Source: Litsea cubeba
Taxonomy: Eukaryota > Streptophyta > Magnoliopsida > Laurales > Lauraceae
Assembly: GCA_012931725.1 (NCBI GenBank)
Contig: CM022951.1
Coordinates: 26,903,557 to 26,967,556, forward strand
Length of the DNA stretch: 64,000 nt
Reading direction: 5' to 3'
A model generated the notes under the pieces. It did not search any database. It was not told the DNA's origin and saw nothing but the letters and a program-made list of their open reading frames with translations. A program made the position numbers and the translations under genes. Shown piece after piece: positions 1 to 10,396 of this stretch. Every line of letters starts with the position of its first letter. Positions within the stretch are counted from its first letter, which is position 1.

Positions 1-1860
1 CTCTCGGTTAAAAAAGCAGCCAGTGCAACCATCGCCTTCACAAAGGACGACCTCCTACTTGGCGAAACCAGGCACAACCGACCCCTGTACTTCACAGGGT
101 ATATCAAGGAAATGCCTATGCACAGAGTTCATATCGACCCAGGTTCTGCACTCAACCTCATCTCCACATCGGCTCTCGAAGAGTTGGGCATCCCACCCAG
201 CAAGTTGAGCCACACATCTGTATCTATCTTTGGATACGATGGGAGTACTCAAAGGCCTATTGGCAAAATCAGGTTCAAGTTGCAGATCGGTGATCTTATC
301 TCTGAGGTCACTGTGTATGCAATAAAAACCCCTTCATGCTACAACATCCTTCGCGGACGTCCTTGGATCCATGAGAATGGTGTTGTCCTTTCAACTCTAC
401 ATCAATGCATCAAGTTTGTTGGCGACGATGGCATGATACATCGAGTCTTTGCGGACAGAAAACCCTTCAAAGGTAAAGAAGCCCACTTCGCAGACTCACA
501 GATGTATGAAGGTGAAAAAGAAGAAGAGGATAAGCACACAGCATCCTTTGCCGAAAATCTCCAGAAAGATAAAGGTAAAGCTCCTCAACAATCACCGGAA
601 GAAAACAAATCATCCGGTAAATCCGAAGAGAGCATTCAAACTCCCTTCATCATCTCCCTCAAACCTTCAAAGCCTTTGGTCGTCACAACTAAAGTGAAGA
701 AGGCAAAGCAAAAACCTGGGGGCAAATTTGTTGTCTCTTTCGTGTCTATCATGCAAGACACGGACTCGGATTCAGAGCCAGAAGACGACGCATCGTCAAG
801 CCAAGCTGACACTCAGCAAGTTCAGCCTGCTCTCACTCCAATGGAGACAACTTCTGACAACTTCTGACATAGAAGGTATGACTCAGCAACTTCAGCAAAG
901 GAAAAGCCGATCTTCTTCCATAGATCGGATGCTTCTTCATCAAACTCTATGCTTGAACCTTTCCAAAATAAAGGTATGCCTAAACTATCCTTATATAGTT
1001 CTGTGGCACAAGCTATTATGAAGAAAATGGGCTATGACGCTCAAAACCCAGTCGGTTTGGGAGAAGGACGTGGTATTCTCACGCCATTGGGGCCCGTCTT
1101 GACCAAAAGCCAGCTGGAAGATTGGAGACTCTACGGCTATGTAGAAAAGTCTTCACACAGGTTAGGGTATGATCCCGACACTCCCCTGAGACAGTTGACA
1201 CAAAGGCTTAAAAGTCAATATACTGACCAAGCCTCAACATCTCAAGTCCATGAAGACATCGATCTCCCTGGATATCTCTTTGATGAGTCACCTGACAAAG
1301 ATCCAGGAAGCTCATCCAACTCGCACGATTTCTCCGAAAATGAAGAGGAGTTGTCCAATGGCACAGACATGTGGTCTTCTGACCCAGAAGAACCCTCATC
1401 TCCAATAGAAGTAGCCTACTTCGACCCGGTTTCAATAGGCGATTGGGATCATCTCATAGCAAGGCTTAGGAAAATTACCGATCAAGAAGACCCGTGCAAA
1501 GGAACAAAACCTTGGTCTGGAAATACCTTTGAAACCCCAGAAGGTTTTGTTGAGCTGGAAGCCTCTGAAAATATTGTGGAGGAACCACCTTCGAACCTTC
1601 CAACAGAAGATCCTGTTCAAAAGATAGACTTAGGAACACCAGATAACCCATGTCCTGTATTCATAAGCAAGAATATAAAGGATGATGAGTTACCCGAGTA
1701 TATCGCCTTTCTTCGTGAGTTCGTTGATTGCTTTGCATGGTCTTACGCTGAAATGCCTGGCTTAGACCCCAAAATAGCGGTTCACAAACTCAATCTTCAA
1801 GAAGACATCAAGCCTGTCAAGCAAGGCCAAAGAAGATTCCGTCCAGATGTGATGATAAAA
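1..1860 (+). pseudogene. E1 pol: aspartic protease and G-patch region, broken
   Basis: The frame is open from base 1 to a TGA at 865-867. It encodes a retroviral-type aspartic protease with the active-site string IDPGSALN and a later RGRPWIHENG segment, typical of plant gypsy proteases. A G-patch domain follows (KKMGYDAQNPVGLGEGRG, about 1021-1075), then acidic linker and the run-up to RT. Compared with E2, E1 has a 10-bp tandem duplication near 846-866 that shifts the frame and creates the stop. Reading resumes in another frame at 949. It shifts again at the A-run 1857-1860, where one A appears to be missing before the RT frame. G-patch domains bind RNA and occur with the protease in some retroviruses and gypsy elements. 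Confidence 0.82.
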
Positions 1861-3110
1861 TTGAACAAGAAGTTCAAAAACTCAAAAGCGTCGGCTTCAT
1901 CCGTGAGGAACAACATCCTGAATGGTTGGCCAACATTGTCCCCGTGACAAAGAAAAATGGGCAGATCAGGGTCTGTATTGACTATAGAGACCTGAATGGC
2001 GCATGCCCAAAAGATGAATTTCCGCTCCCCATACCAGAGGTAATGATTGATAATACCTGTGGATTCAAGCGAATGACATTCATGGATGGTTTCTCTGGCT
2101 ACAATCAGATAAAGATGCATCCTGAAGATGAAAAACATACATCTTTTCGGACCCCATTTGGTCTGTATTGCTACACTGTCATGCCATTTGGTCTAGAAAA
2201 TGCAGGTGCCACATATCAGAGGGCTATGATGAAAATATTCCAAGATATGCAGCACAAGACGGTTGAATGTTATGTTGATGACCTCACCGTCAAAAGCAAA
2301 AGAAAAGAAGATCATCTCGAAAACCTTTGAGAAGTCTTCCTCCGGCTTCGCAAACACAAACTGCGAATGAATCCTTCGAAATGCTTCTTCGGCGTCTCGT
2401 CGGGTAAGTTCCTCGGATTCTTAGTTCGGAAAGCTGGAATAGAGCTTGACCCCATAAAAGTCAAAGCCATTCTAGAAATGCCCTCTCTAAGAACCTTGAG
2501 AGAACTCAAAGGGCTTCAAGGGAGATTGGCCTACATCAGACGGTTCATCTCCAATCTTTCGGGGAAATGCCGTCCATTCTCCCGGTTGATGAAAAAAGGT
2601 GTAAACTTTGTCTGGGTTGCTGACTGTGAAGCTGCTTTCCAAGACATCAAGTCATACCTGACAAAACCTCCAGTGTTAGCTGCTCTTACCACTGGAAAAC
2701 CATTCATCTTGTACACAAGAGCCCTTGATCACTCTTTGGGAGCTCTGCTTGCGCAAGAAAATGATCAAAGAAAAGAAGCTACTCTATATTACCTCAGCCG
2801 CATGCTAGTAGGTGCAGAGCATCGCTATTCTCCAGTCGAAAAAGAATGTCTTGCAGTGATGTTCGCCGTACAAAAGCTGCATCACTACTTGCTTTCCAAC
2901 ACAGTCTACCTGGTCTCGAGGGTCAACCTCTTAAAGGTCCTTGTCACAAAGGCAGGTTCTCTCAACGCTCGACTGGCAAAATGGTCCATCCTTCTGTCAC
3001 AATTTGATATTAGGTATGTACCACAAAAGGCAATCAAAGGGCAAGCTCTAGCGGACTTCCTCACAGAGCATCCATTGCCTAAAGATTCTCCACTCAGAGA
3101 TGATCTCCCA
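1857..3110 (+). pseudogene. E1 pol: reverse transcriptase and first RNase H
   Basis: RT would copy the element RNA into cDNA in the virus-like particle. Recognisable blocks are VPVTKKNGQIRVCIDYRDLN, then FSGYNQIKMHPEDEKHTSFR, then MPFGLENAGATYQRAM, and the catalytic CYVDDL at about 2268-2285 with both aspartates present. An in-frame TGA at 2328-2330 lies where family members have arginine, consistent with CGA to TGA. The frame then continues through the thumb and the gypsy RNase H (LYTRALDHSLGALLAQ, then AEHRYSPVEKECLAVMFAV) to about 3110. The first RNase H has degenerate catalytic positions, as expected where a second RNase H has taken over. Confidence 0.85.
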
Positions 3111-3156
3111 GACGAACCAGTCTACAATGTGGAGACTTTCTCACAAAGTGCCTCCT

Positions 3157-3570
3157 GGGACATGTACTTTGACGGTGCAACCAGGACAAATGAAAAAAAG
3201 ACAGCTGATCTCGGGAGTTGGCATCCTCTTTGTTAGCCCCGATAAATACATGATTCCACACGCAATCTCACTACCGGAACCATGCACAAATAATGCAGCT
3301 GAATATCAAGCTCTGATCCTAGGATTGGATCTCACCATCGAATCCGGTATCACCATACTGGAAGTCTTTGGAGACTTTCAACTGATCGTCAACCAGATGA
3401 ATCAGAAATTTGAAGTCAGGAAGCCAGATTTGCTGCCTTACTACGACAAGGCACAATCACTTCAGCACAAGTTTGACATCTGTCACATCACCCACATTCG
3501 TAGGGGTGAAAACATACGTGCAGATGCCTTAGCTGGACTTGCCGCATCCATGGCAATCCAGGAAGGAGAA
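3157..3570 (+). pseudogene. E1 pol: second, archaeal-type RNase H (aRNH)
   Basis: This is a separate RNase H1-like domain placed after the usual gypsy RNase H. All four acidic catalytic positions can be seen: D in MYFDGA (codon 3171-3173), E in NNAAEYQAL, D in VFGDFQLIV and D in NIRADALAGLA. A frameshift at about 3195-3215 separates the first aspartate (frame ending in a stop before 3237) from the rest. An extra archaeal-like RNase H of this kind is established for the plant Tat lineage and is the main reason for the lineage call. E2 lacks the whole domain through deletion. Confidence 0.8.
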
Positions 3571-4556
3571 AACATGCAAATCACAGTGTGCGAAAGAAGA
3601 ATCCTTCCTCCTCTTAACACACACCAAGCTGTTGCTGAATGCCACCAAGTGGTTGGAAGTCGGATTTCAATCCTTCAAACTTCAATCGGCGACTGGAGGG
3701 ATCCGTTCATTGATTACATTATGTTCGGAATCCTACCTGAAGATCCAAAAGAACGGGTAAGCATCCAAAGGCAAACCCCAAGCTTTCATTTGGATATTCC
3801 TTTAAAAATCCTTTACAGGAAATCCTTCAACGGAGTACTTCTACGCTGCTTGTCATAACAAGAGGCTGAAGAAACACTCAAAGAAGTTCATGCTGGTCTT
3901 TGCGGAGCTCATCAGGCTGGTCCCAAGCTCTATGGTCAGATAAAAAGGTTAGGTTATTACTGGCCTACCATGGTAGCTGACGCAATGCAATTTGCTAAGC
4001 GCTGCCAACAATGCCAAGTTCATGGAGATTACATTCACATGCCTCCAGAATGGCTGCATCTTACAGCGATTTCATGGCCTTTCAAAGCCTGGGGTATGGA
4101 CATCATAGGTCCTATTTCTCCCCCTTCGAGCAAAGGTCATCGCTTCATCTTCGCCATTACGGATTATTTCTCTAAGTGGTCAGAAGCATTTGTGTTCAAC
4201 GAAATGAAGACCTCATCAGTCCTTCAGTTCCTGCGCACCAACATCATTTGTCGTTTCGCATACCCAAAAGATTCGTCCATGATAACGAACCACAATTCCG
4301 GGATCATCGATTCTACAGGTTCTGTGACAAATACAAAATCGAAAGCTGTCCTTCGACTCCATACAATCCGGCAGCAAACGGGTTAGCAGAAGCTTTCAAC
4401 AAGACACTCTGCAAAATCCTCAAAAAAATGGTCTCTAGTCACAAAAGAGACGGAGCGACAAAATGTCTGAAGCTTTGTGGGCCTATCGAACCACCGTTCG
4501 AGGACCAACCCATAGCACACCATTCTCCTTGGTCTATGGATGCGAAGCTGTCGTGC
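3571..4556 (+). pseudogene. E1 pol: integrase, zinc finger and catalytic core (cut by E5)
   Basis: After an in-frame TAA at 3856-3858 the frame continues with an HHCC zinc-binding domain (HAGLCGAH, later RCQQCQ near 4005) and the rve core. The D,D35E triad is visible: D in GMDIIGP (4099-4101), D in HDNEPQF (4281-4283) and E in GLAEAFNKT (4389-4391), with the last two 36 codons apart. A frameshift near 4250-4275 moves the second aspartate to another frame, and another lies near 4450. The domain is interrupted at 4561 by E5 and resumes at 14343. Confidence 0.85.
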
Positions 4557-4561
4557 CCTTG
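4557..4561. repeat. Left target-site duplication CCTTG of E5
   Basis: CCTTG occurs here and again at 14338-14342, flanking a unit that begins TGTAAGATCC and ends GGCGTGACA. Removing 4562-14342 restores continuous integrase sequence collinear with E2 at about 44500-44515. Confidence 0.95.
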
Positions 4562-5942
4562 TGTAAGATCCCGACCCCAGTCCTTTTGTTTAGCATTGTT
4601 TTAATCGTGGTTTAACTTGTTAAGCGAGATTTGATTTAGCTTGACCGCGTATTTGAGTTTGACCGGATTTTTCCTTGCCTTGGAGATTTTGTAGACCGTT
4701 GACTTTAGTTTGACCCGGTCCTTAGGATTTGTATTTTTATGGGAAATTACTTCGGATTTCTAAAAAATTCGGGATTTGGAGTATTTCAACTCATTTTACG
4801 AAGTTTAACAACTTTCATATTTTAACCATTTTGATTTGATGATCAGAAAATGCGTTTTTTCGAGAAAAAGGGCAAAACTGACTTTTCACCCTAAATCTGT
4901 CCATGAATTTCGAAAATTCCAGAAATTGGGGAAATTATACTTTTTGGAAAGTAGATATTTCGCCGATCGTTTTTGTCTTCTTCGTCGTTTTCGTTCGGGG
5001 CCCGCATATACCATTTTTAGCTTGATGAAGACCGGGGCCCACAAGACCCATTCTATAAGAGGGGAACCCCTCTCTTCTTCTCTTCATTCGATTCCAGCAA
5101 CTTTTCTTGGCTAGGGTTTTTCTCTTCTCCCTTCTCACTCTCTCTCATCTGGAACTCTCACTTGGTGAGATATTCTTAGAGGATTGATCTCCTCAATCTC
5201 TTCCTCCCTCTTCAAGCTTCCTAGGGACACCATTTTTGAGATGTTTGAGCTAGAGAAGACCCATCTTTCAAGCTCTTCTTCTTGTTTGGGACACCCAAAG
5301 GTTAGCATTGGTTTTCTTTTCTTTAGATCTTTGTTTTCCAAACCATTTTGAAGGGTTTTATCATTTATGCAATGGGTTTTCATGGAGGTCTTCAATGGAT
5401 TGGATTTCTAGGGTTTCTTCTTGAGCCATTTTGGGGATTTTATGATTTTAAAGCTTGAGGCCATTAGAGGACTTTCATAGAGTGTCTTTCATCTTCTCTT
5501 GACTCAAGGCAAGTAGAATTTTCAACTAATATGATGTTTACATGTTTCTTGTTTGGTTTCATGGTTTTGTCTTCATTATGTTCTAACCCTTTTGTGAATT
5601 ATGGATTTACATTGAATGAATGAACTAATGTATGTTGATTTCCACTTATGCTAGCTTCTTAGGATGTGTTGGGAGTTTGGTTTCATTTTAGTCACTTGAC
5701 CATTTGATTTCTTTGCATTAATGGTGTTGTGTTCTAAGTATGGGAAAACTTTGATCTTTGAAAAAGTGTTGTGTTTGATCAAATTGGATCAATTTATGGA
5801 TGGTTTTGATGAGTTTGGAAGGTCAAGGAAGGGCCCAACAATTCATGGAAATCAGTACGAAGGAAAAGGAATCAAGAGAATCAAGAAAAAAGGGAAAAAA
5901 TGCAAAAAAATGTGCACTCGGGCTGGACTGGGCAGGCCCAGT

Positions 5943-6084
5943 CCGCTCGAGCGACCCACTGGGTCGCTCGAGCGGACCAGGCACTGTCTGGGTCCGCTCG
6001 AGCGACCCACTGGGTCGCTCGAGCGACCCAGCTTCTGTCTGGGTCCGCTCGAGCGGGCCTGGGTCCGCTCGAGCGAGCCCAGCT
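5943..6084. repeat. Palindromic CTCGAG / GACCCACTGGGTC array in E5 5' LTR
   Basis: Six GCTCGAGC octamers, each a perfect palindrome, are interleaved with GACCCACTGGGTC, also palindromic. Together they form a 21-bp unit. The 3' LTR (about 11774-11940) has seven octamers, one extra 21-bp unit, which accounts for most of the LTR length difference. Confidence 0.9.
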
Positions 6085-6099
6085 CAGTCTGGGCTCGGG

Positions 6100-6660
6100 T
6101 CTGGGCCTATTTCGAGGATTTTGTGGGCCAGTTTGTTGGGGTTTCTTTGGGCCATCCAAAGTCAGTTTTTGGGCCAGTGTAAAATCTGATGTTGGGTCAT
6201 CTTGGGCCTGACATTCGACTGTTTTTAATGATAGTTTTGTGGGCTGTTTTAGAATTTTGGTTGGTGGGCCTGTTTTATAGTTAGTTTGGATTGGTTTTAA
6301 AACTTGTTCCTTGGGCCTGATTAAAAATCAGTTTTTGGGCTGTTTAAAAATCAGTTTGTGGGCCTGATTCAAATCAGTTTTGGGTCGTTTTTAAGATCAG
6401 TTGTGGACTGTTTTAAGACTTGTTTTGTGGGCAATTCAAGTTCAGTTTTGGGTTGTTTTAAACATATGTTTTGTGGGCCAATCAATGTTTAGCTTTGGGC
6501 TGTTTTTGAAATGTGTTTTGTGGGCCAATCAAGCTTAGTGTTTGGACTGTTTTAATAATGGTTTAGGCCTTGTTTAAAAGGGGTATTTTGAGCTAAATAA
6601 GTAGGCTATTTTGGACTTGAATTAAGGCCAGCTATGGGCCTGTTTTTAAGAGTTTTGTCA
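6100..6660. repeat. Degenerate TGGGCC / TTTTAAAATCAG repeats in E5 5' LTR
   Basis: Short units of the form TGGGCC-TGTTTTA-ATCAGTTT recur at roughly 30-45 bp spacing over more than 500 bp, and again in the 3' LTR at about 11955-12515. TGGGCC/T is the core of plant site II (TCP-type) promoter elements. Whether these copies act as such is unknown. Confidence 0.75.
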
Positions 6661-8487
6661 TTACTGTGATACTTGGAAATTTGTGAAATGGGAATGATGT
6701 GGGAATGAGCTTATGTGAGATTATCCGGGAACCTTTCGGGTCTCAATGCGCACTTTATCATTTAAACATTATGGATTTTCATTGGCATCAAACACATTCC
6801 TTAATTATTAATGTTTAAAGGTTAAATGTGCATTGTGATGGTCCCTTGGTAAGTCATTAGGTCATTCTCCACTGTCCATTCCATTTCAAGTCAGAAAAAT
6901 GTATTTGTATTTGTATTTTGTATTTGCATTCTTTGGTGAACTAACTTAAATAGCATCGATGATTTGTCATAAAATCATGTGTCTTCCCATGTTCGAAAGG
7001 GTTGCTCATATGATTTTATACAAATCACCTCGATGCGTATTTGAACGGTTTGCCATAGATACTCGTATGTTTTCTCCGATTCGATTTGAAAAGAGACTTG
7101 GAGTATGTTCGACACATTCGGGATTCCTTCGATGAGATTATTGTTTTGATAAGACTCGTATTTGAAAATAAAACCCTCGAGGCAAGACTGGGCCAGAGCT
7201 ATGTGGTGCGAGCCCATGAGCCAAAGAGGCTATGACTTCGAAAACAAAACCCCGAGGCAGGACGGGGCCAGAGCTATGTGGTGCGAGCCCCTGAGCCAAA
7301 GGGATTAGTATTATGTTAGATTTGTATCTGTTTGAGTTTGAAAACTAAAGGCACCACTAGGCTTAGGTCACCTTGTCGGGCTGATCACCCGGCTTGGGAT
7401 CTTTACTCTGTCCGCCAGCTGCAGCTTGGATTCCGTCTGTACCGACCATGGCAACGGTAATGATCTGCCGGTCCCATTTGTATGGCTACGGTTCTGATCC
7501 TCTGTTTAGTACCACGTTCAGTGGCTACGCTCTGTTTGCTCTTATCACTTCGGTAATAGGAGGATTTAGCTATTTGTGGTCGCCTAGGTTTTATCCGCAT
7601 ATTACTTTAGTTTATGATTATTGTCGGTTATGCTTTTTATGCTTTGATTTGTTTAATGTTTACGATATCGACCTTCATCATATTGTTTCTACTATTCAGT
7701 TTTTAAATGTATTTCCAATTATTAAATGCTTTGCTTGGATGGTTATCTTTTCGAGACATTTATGCTTTAGAGACTGTTCGTTTATTGCTTTGATATTCGT
7801 GTTCGGTCTTTCGATCGTCTTTTCGTGATTTATTGTTATTATTGGTTAGACTCCTTATTCAGTTTACGAGGATTTCGCCTGGTTTTATATATGTTCTTTT
7901 ATTTCATATTATTTGTTTATTTGCTTGCCAGACCGTCGTGTCTGACCCTTTTTGTTTGGTGCCAGTTTCTTCTCCTTTCTGTTTGTAGGTGTTTGATCAG
8001 AGGAGGCGGTGGGACCGCTGGTCTGACGTGAGAGGCTGCCCGTTGATATCATCTAGATGTCAAGTGTGGCACCAGAGTTCGTATTGAAATGTCGGGGTAG
8101 GATTTCTGTTTAGTTGGATATTGTTGTATGGCTTCATTAGCCTTTTTATTGGGTTGTAATTAAGACACTTGTTAATTGAAATTTGAATATGGGAAATAAT
8201 AGATTTGTTACTACCAGCTCAGTGTGTTGTGATTTATGATGTATGCCAGTCTGTTTATGATGGCTTTATGACATTGGTTGCGTACGACACGGAACCCGAT
8301 GGCCACGGATTCCGAGTCGTAACACCTTGGTTAGCTTCCGCAAAAAATATACTCTGATTGTGTTGGCATGTGATTATCCTCATTCACGCGGATCTTGGGA
8401 AACATATCAAAAAGTTTCAAATTATTCCAAAATTTCGCACCCCGAGATCGGTTCGCTGCAGGTCCCGGTTTCGGGGCGTGACAGGTT

Positions 8488-8499
8488 TGGTATCAGAGC
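8488..8499 (+). promoter_or_regulatory. E5 primer-binding site for tRNA-iMet
   Basis: TGGTATCAGAGC, four bases after the LTR end, is the standard plant initiator-Met tRNA primer site for minus-strand DNA synthesis. Confidence 0.95.
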
Positions 8500-10358
8500 T
8501 GGTTAGTTTCTAGGAAATAAAATACTCTAGAGACATTAAGACGTGTGGTGAGGATTCGTTAGATTGTGTCGATTTGTTTTCTCGTGTCTTTGTTTCGATT
8601 GGATTTGAGTCGGTTTTTCTTTCAGTTCGGGAGATTTTGCTTGTCTTTTCTTTTAGTTCTGTTGTTAGGAGATTTGGACGGCCAAATTTCCTCCTTAGTG
8701 GTGGAGAATTTTAAAGTCTCCGTACCCTTGTTCGGTGTCTTTTGTCTATGCTTGTGTCGAAGACTGAGAACCTCGTGGATTCAGTATGTTGTTTTCGGAG
8801 AACATCAGCAGACCTTCAGCCTTCAGCGTCTTCATTGTGGTTAGTAAGAGAAGACATGTGCAGTTGCCAGTCAAAGTAGAACTCGAGCAGTAGTTGAAGA
8901 TTCCCTTTCAGCTAATCGGAGATCGTCATGCAATGCACCAAGGTAAGTGAATGTGGATTTTGGGCGAACTCAGACTAGCTTTCCGAGATGAAGGACTGCA
9001 AAAGGATGGTTTTGGTTGAGAATTTTGGTGACTTGTAGCGTAGCCGGTGTAGTTGATTCAGCAAGGGAGTACCTCGGTGGTTTGGATGTTCATTCTTATT
9101 TAAAATGATTTTTCTTGATGTTTCCATCTTTGATATGTTTTCATTGATATCTATGGTTTATCCTTGTAATGTTTAAAAATGGATTTATGTTTCTTCTTTA
9201 AGGCTTACTTTGAAATAAACTATGTTATATACTCTTTTCATGAGTCACATGATCTTGTTTTCAAGATTGGTCTTTAAAAGCATGTAACTCAAAATTGTGT
9301 TTCTTTCTCAAAGAGTAGTGTGAGATTTCTATTTCATTGAGTTGTTTTCTTTGGCTATGTAAAATGAAATTTCTTAAAGGTTTTTGTGTTTAGATTTTAT
9401 GTAGATCTCCTACAATTGTCTTGACGCTCAACTTTATTTAGATTTCCGCAAGATTTTTTATAAACAAATGAGTTAGTTTTCAATAAGGTTTAGTGTTTAA
9501 TTAACACTCAGATTTCGACAAAGTTTAATGTATAGTCATACTATATGAATTTGATTGATTTTTGAAAATCCTAATTTGAAACTGTTGAGTATTTCAATGA
9601 TTTGTTGGGTTGTGAAAATATGAATTTCAAATGAATAATGTTGTTTCATGTTCAAAACTTTGGAAAACCTCATTTATTAAGTTTTATTTGATAATTTGGA
9701 AGTTCAGCCTCTACTGTGTTTTAAAGTGATCAAAATTTAACTAAGTAATAGTTTTAGTCCCTATGTTTAGGATTTTACGAGTTGTTTTGCATCGAATGGA
9801 TGAGTTGTAGTAGCCTTTGGTTGGAGTTCGGAGGTGTATGAAGTGAAGGGATGATGAATGTCCGGATGTGTATTAGTTCAGTTGAGGACAAAGTTGGGTC
9901 TACGAGAGGATCAACATCATTCAAGACAGGGATCGAAAGTTTCAGATGTTGATGGTGGAAGACTTGAAGAATGAGATCTGAAGAGGCAAGCGTCAAGAGC
10001 ACCGTGTACAGCTTTGAAGGACTTAAGGCACAGGATTCCAAGTGATATAAGGAGATAGAATTTGCAGTTCTTTGGACCGACAGTCGCTGACGAAATAAGC
10101 AAAAGAATTGATCCAGTGCAGGAACTACAGATGACACCGAGGGTACTTAGGAGTGTTGGGCACCAGTTTGGTCAGAGAAGTTTGTTTCCGAGCAGATATG
10201 TGGAATAGTGTGAAGCCTTCAACCGAATCAGAATGTGGTCGACCGTGCATCTCACCGTCAGCTGTGTTAAGAGAAGGTCTCTCAGTTGCCGAGGTCTAGC
10301 ATAGGGTGTCAGTGTCTTCGTTTGTCTTTTTGGGTTTTCGATTTCGATTTGGTTTAGG

Positions 10359-10378
10359 CCATTTGGAGGACCAAATGG
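10359..10378. repeat. Perfect hairpin just upstream of the E5 polypurine tract
   Basis: CCATTTGG and CCAAATGG form 8-bp perfect arms around the loop AGGA, six bases before the polypurine tract. Confidence 0.85.
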
Positions 10379-10383
10379 ATTCT

Positions 10384-10396
10384 AAGGGGGGGAGGA
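10384..10396 (+). promoter_or_regulatory. E5 polypurine tract
   Basis: AAGGGGGGGAGGA directly abuts the 3' LTR start at 10397. It is the expected primer for plus-strand DNA synthesis. Confidence 0.93.

Larger units (their letters stand above)
4562..8483 (+). repeat. E5 5' LTR (3922 bp)
   Basis: It starts TGTAAGATCCCGACC and ends GGTTTCGGGGCGTGACA. Inside are a TATA-like TATAAGA (5054-5060) with a gene-like leader, a CTCGAG palindrome array (5943-6084) and a stretch of TGGGCC repeats (about 6100-6660). A ~75-bp duplicated block containing GGGCCAGAGCTATGTGGTGC follows at about 7165-7305. An inverted repeat lies near the 3' end, with arms 8285-8294 and 8310-8319 and one mismatch. A 144-codon open frame at 7394-7828 is repeated in the other LTR but has no recognisable domain. 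Confidence 0.94.
8484..10396 (+). other. E5 internal region, no recognisable protein
   Basis: This stretch of 1.9 kb lies between the LTRs. Apart from the primer-binding site at its start and the polypurine tract at its end I see no gag, protease, RT or integrase motif on either strand. The longest open frame (about 120 codons, minus strand, 9775-10137) has no family resemblance I can name. Confidence 0.8.

Noticed and set aside
7394..7828. 144-codon open frame duplicated at 13248-13682
   Set aside because: It lies inside the E5 LTR and is duplicated only because the LTR is. It has no recognisable domain and odd hydrophobic composition, so it is most likely a chance frame.
9775..10137. Minus-strand 120-codon frame inside E5 as a possible gene
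   Set aside because: No family resemblance, wrong strand for an LTR element's own protein, and overlapping frames of similar length exist. Not supported.
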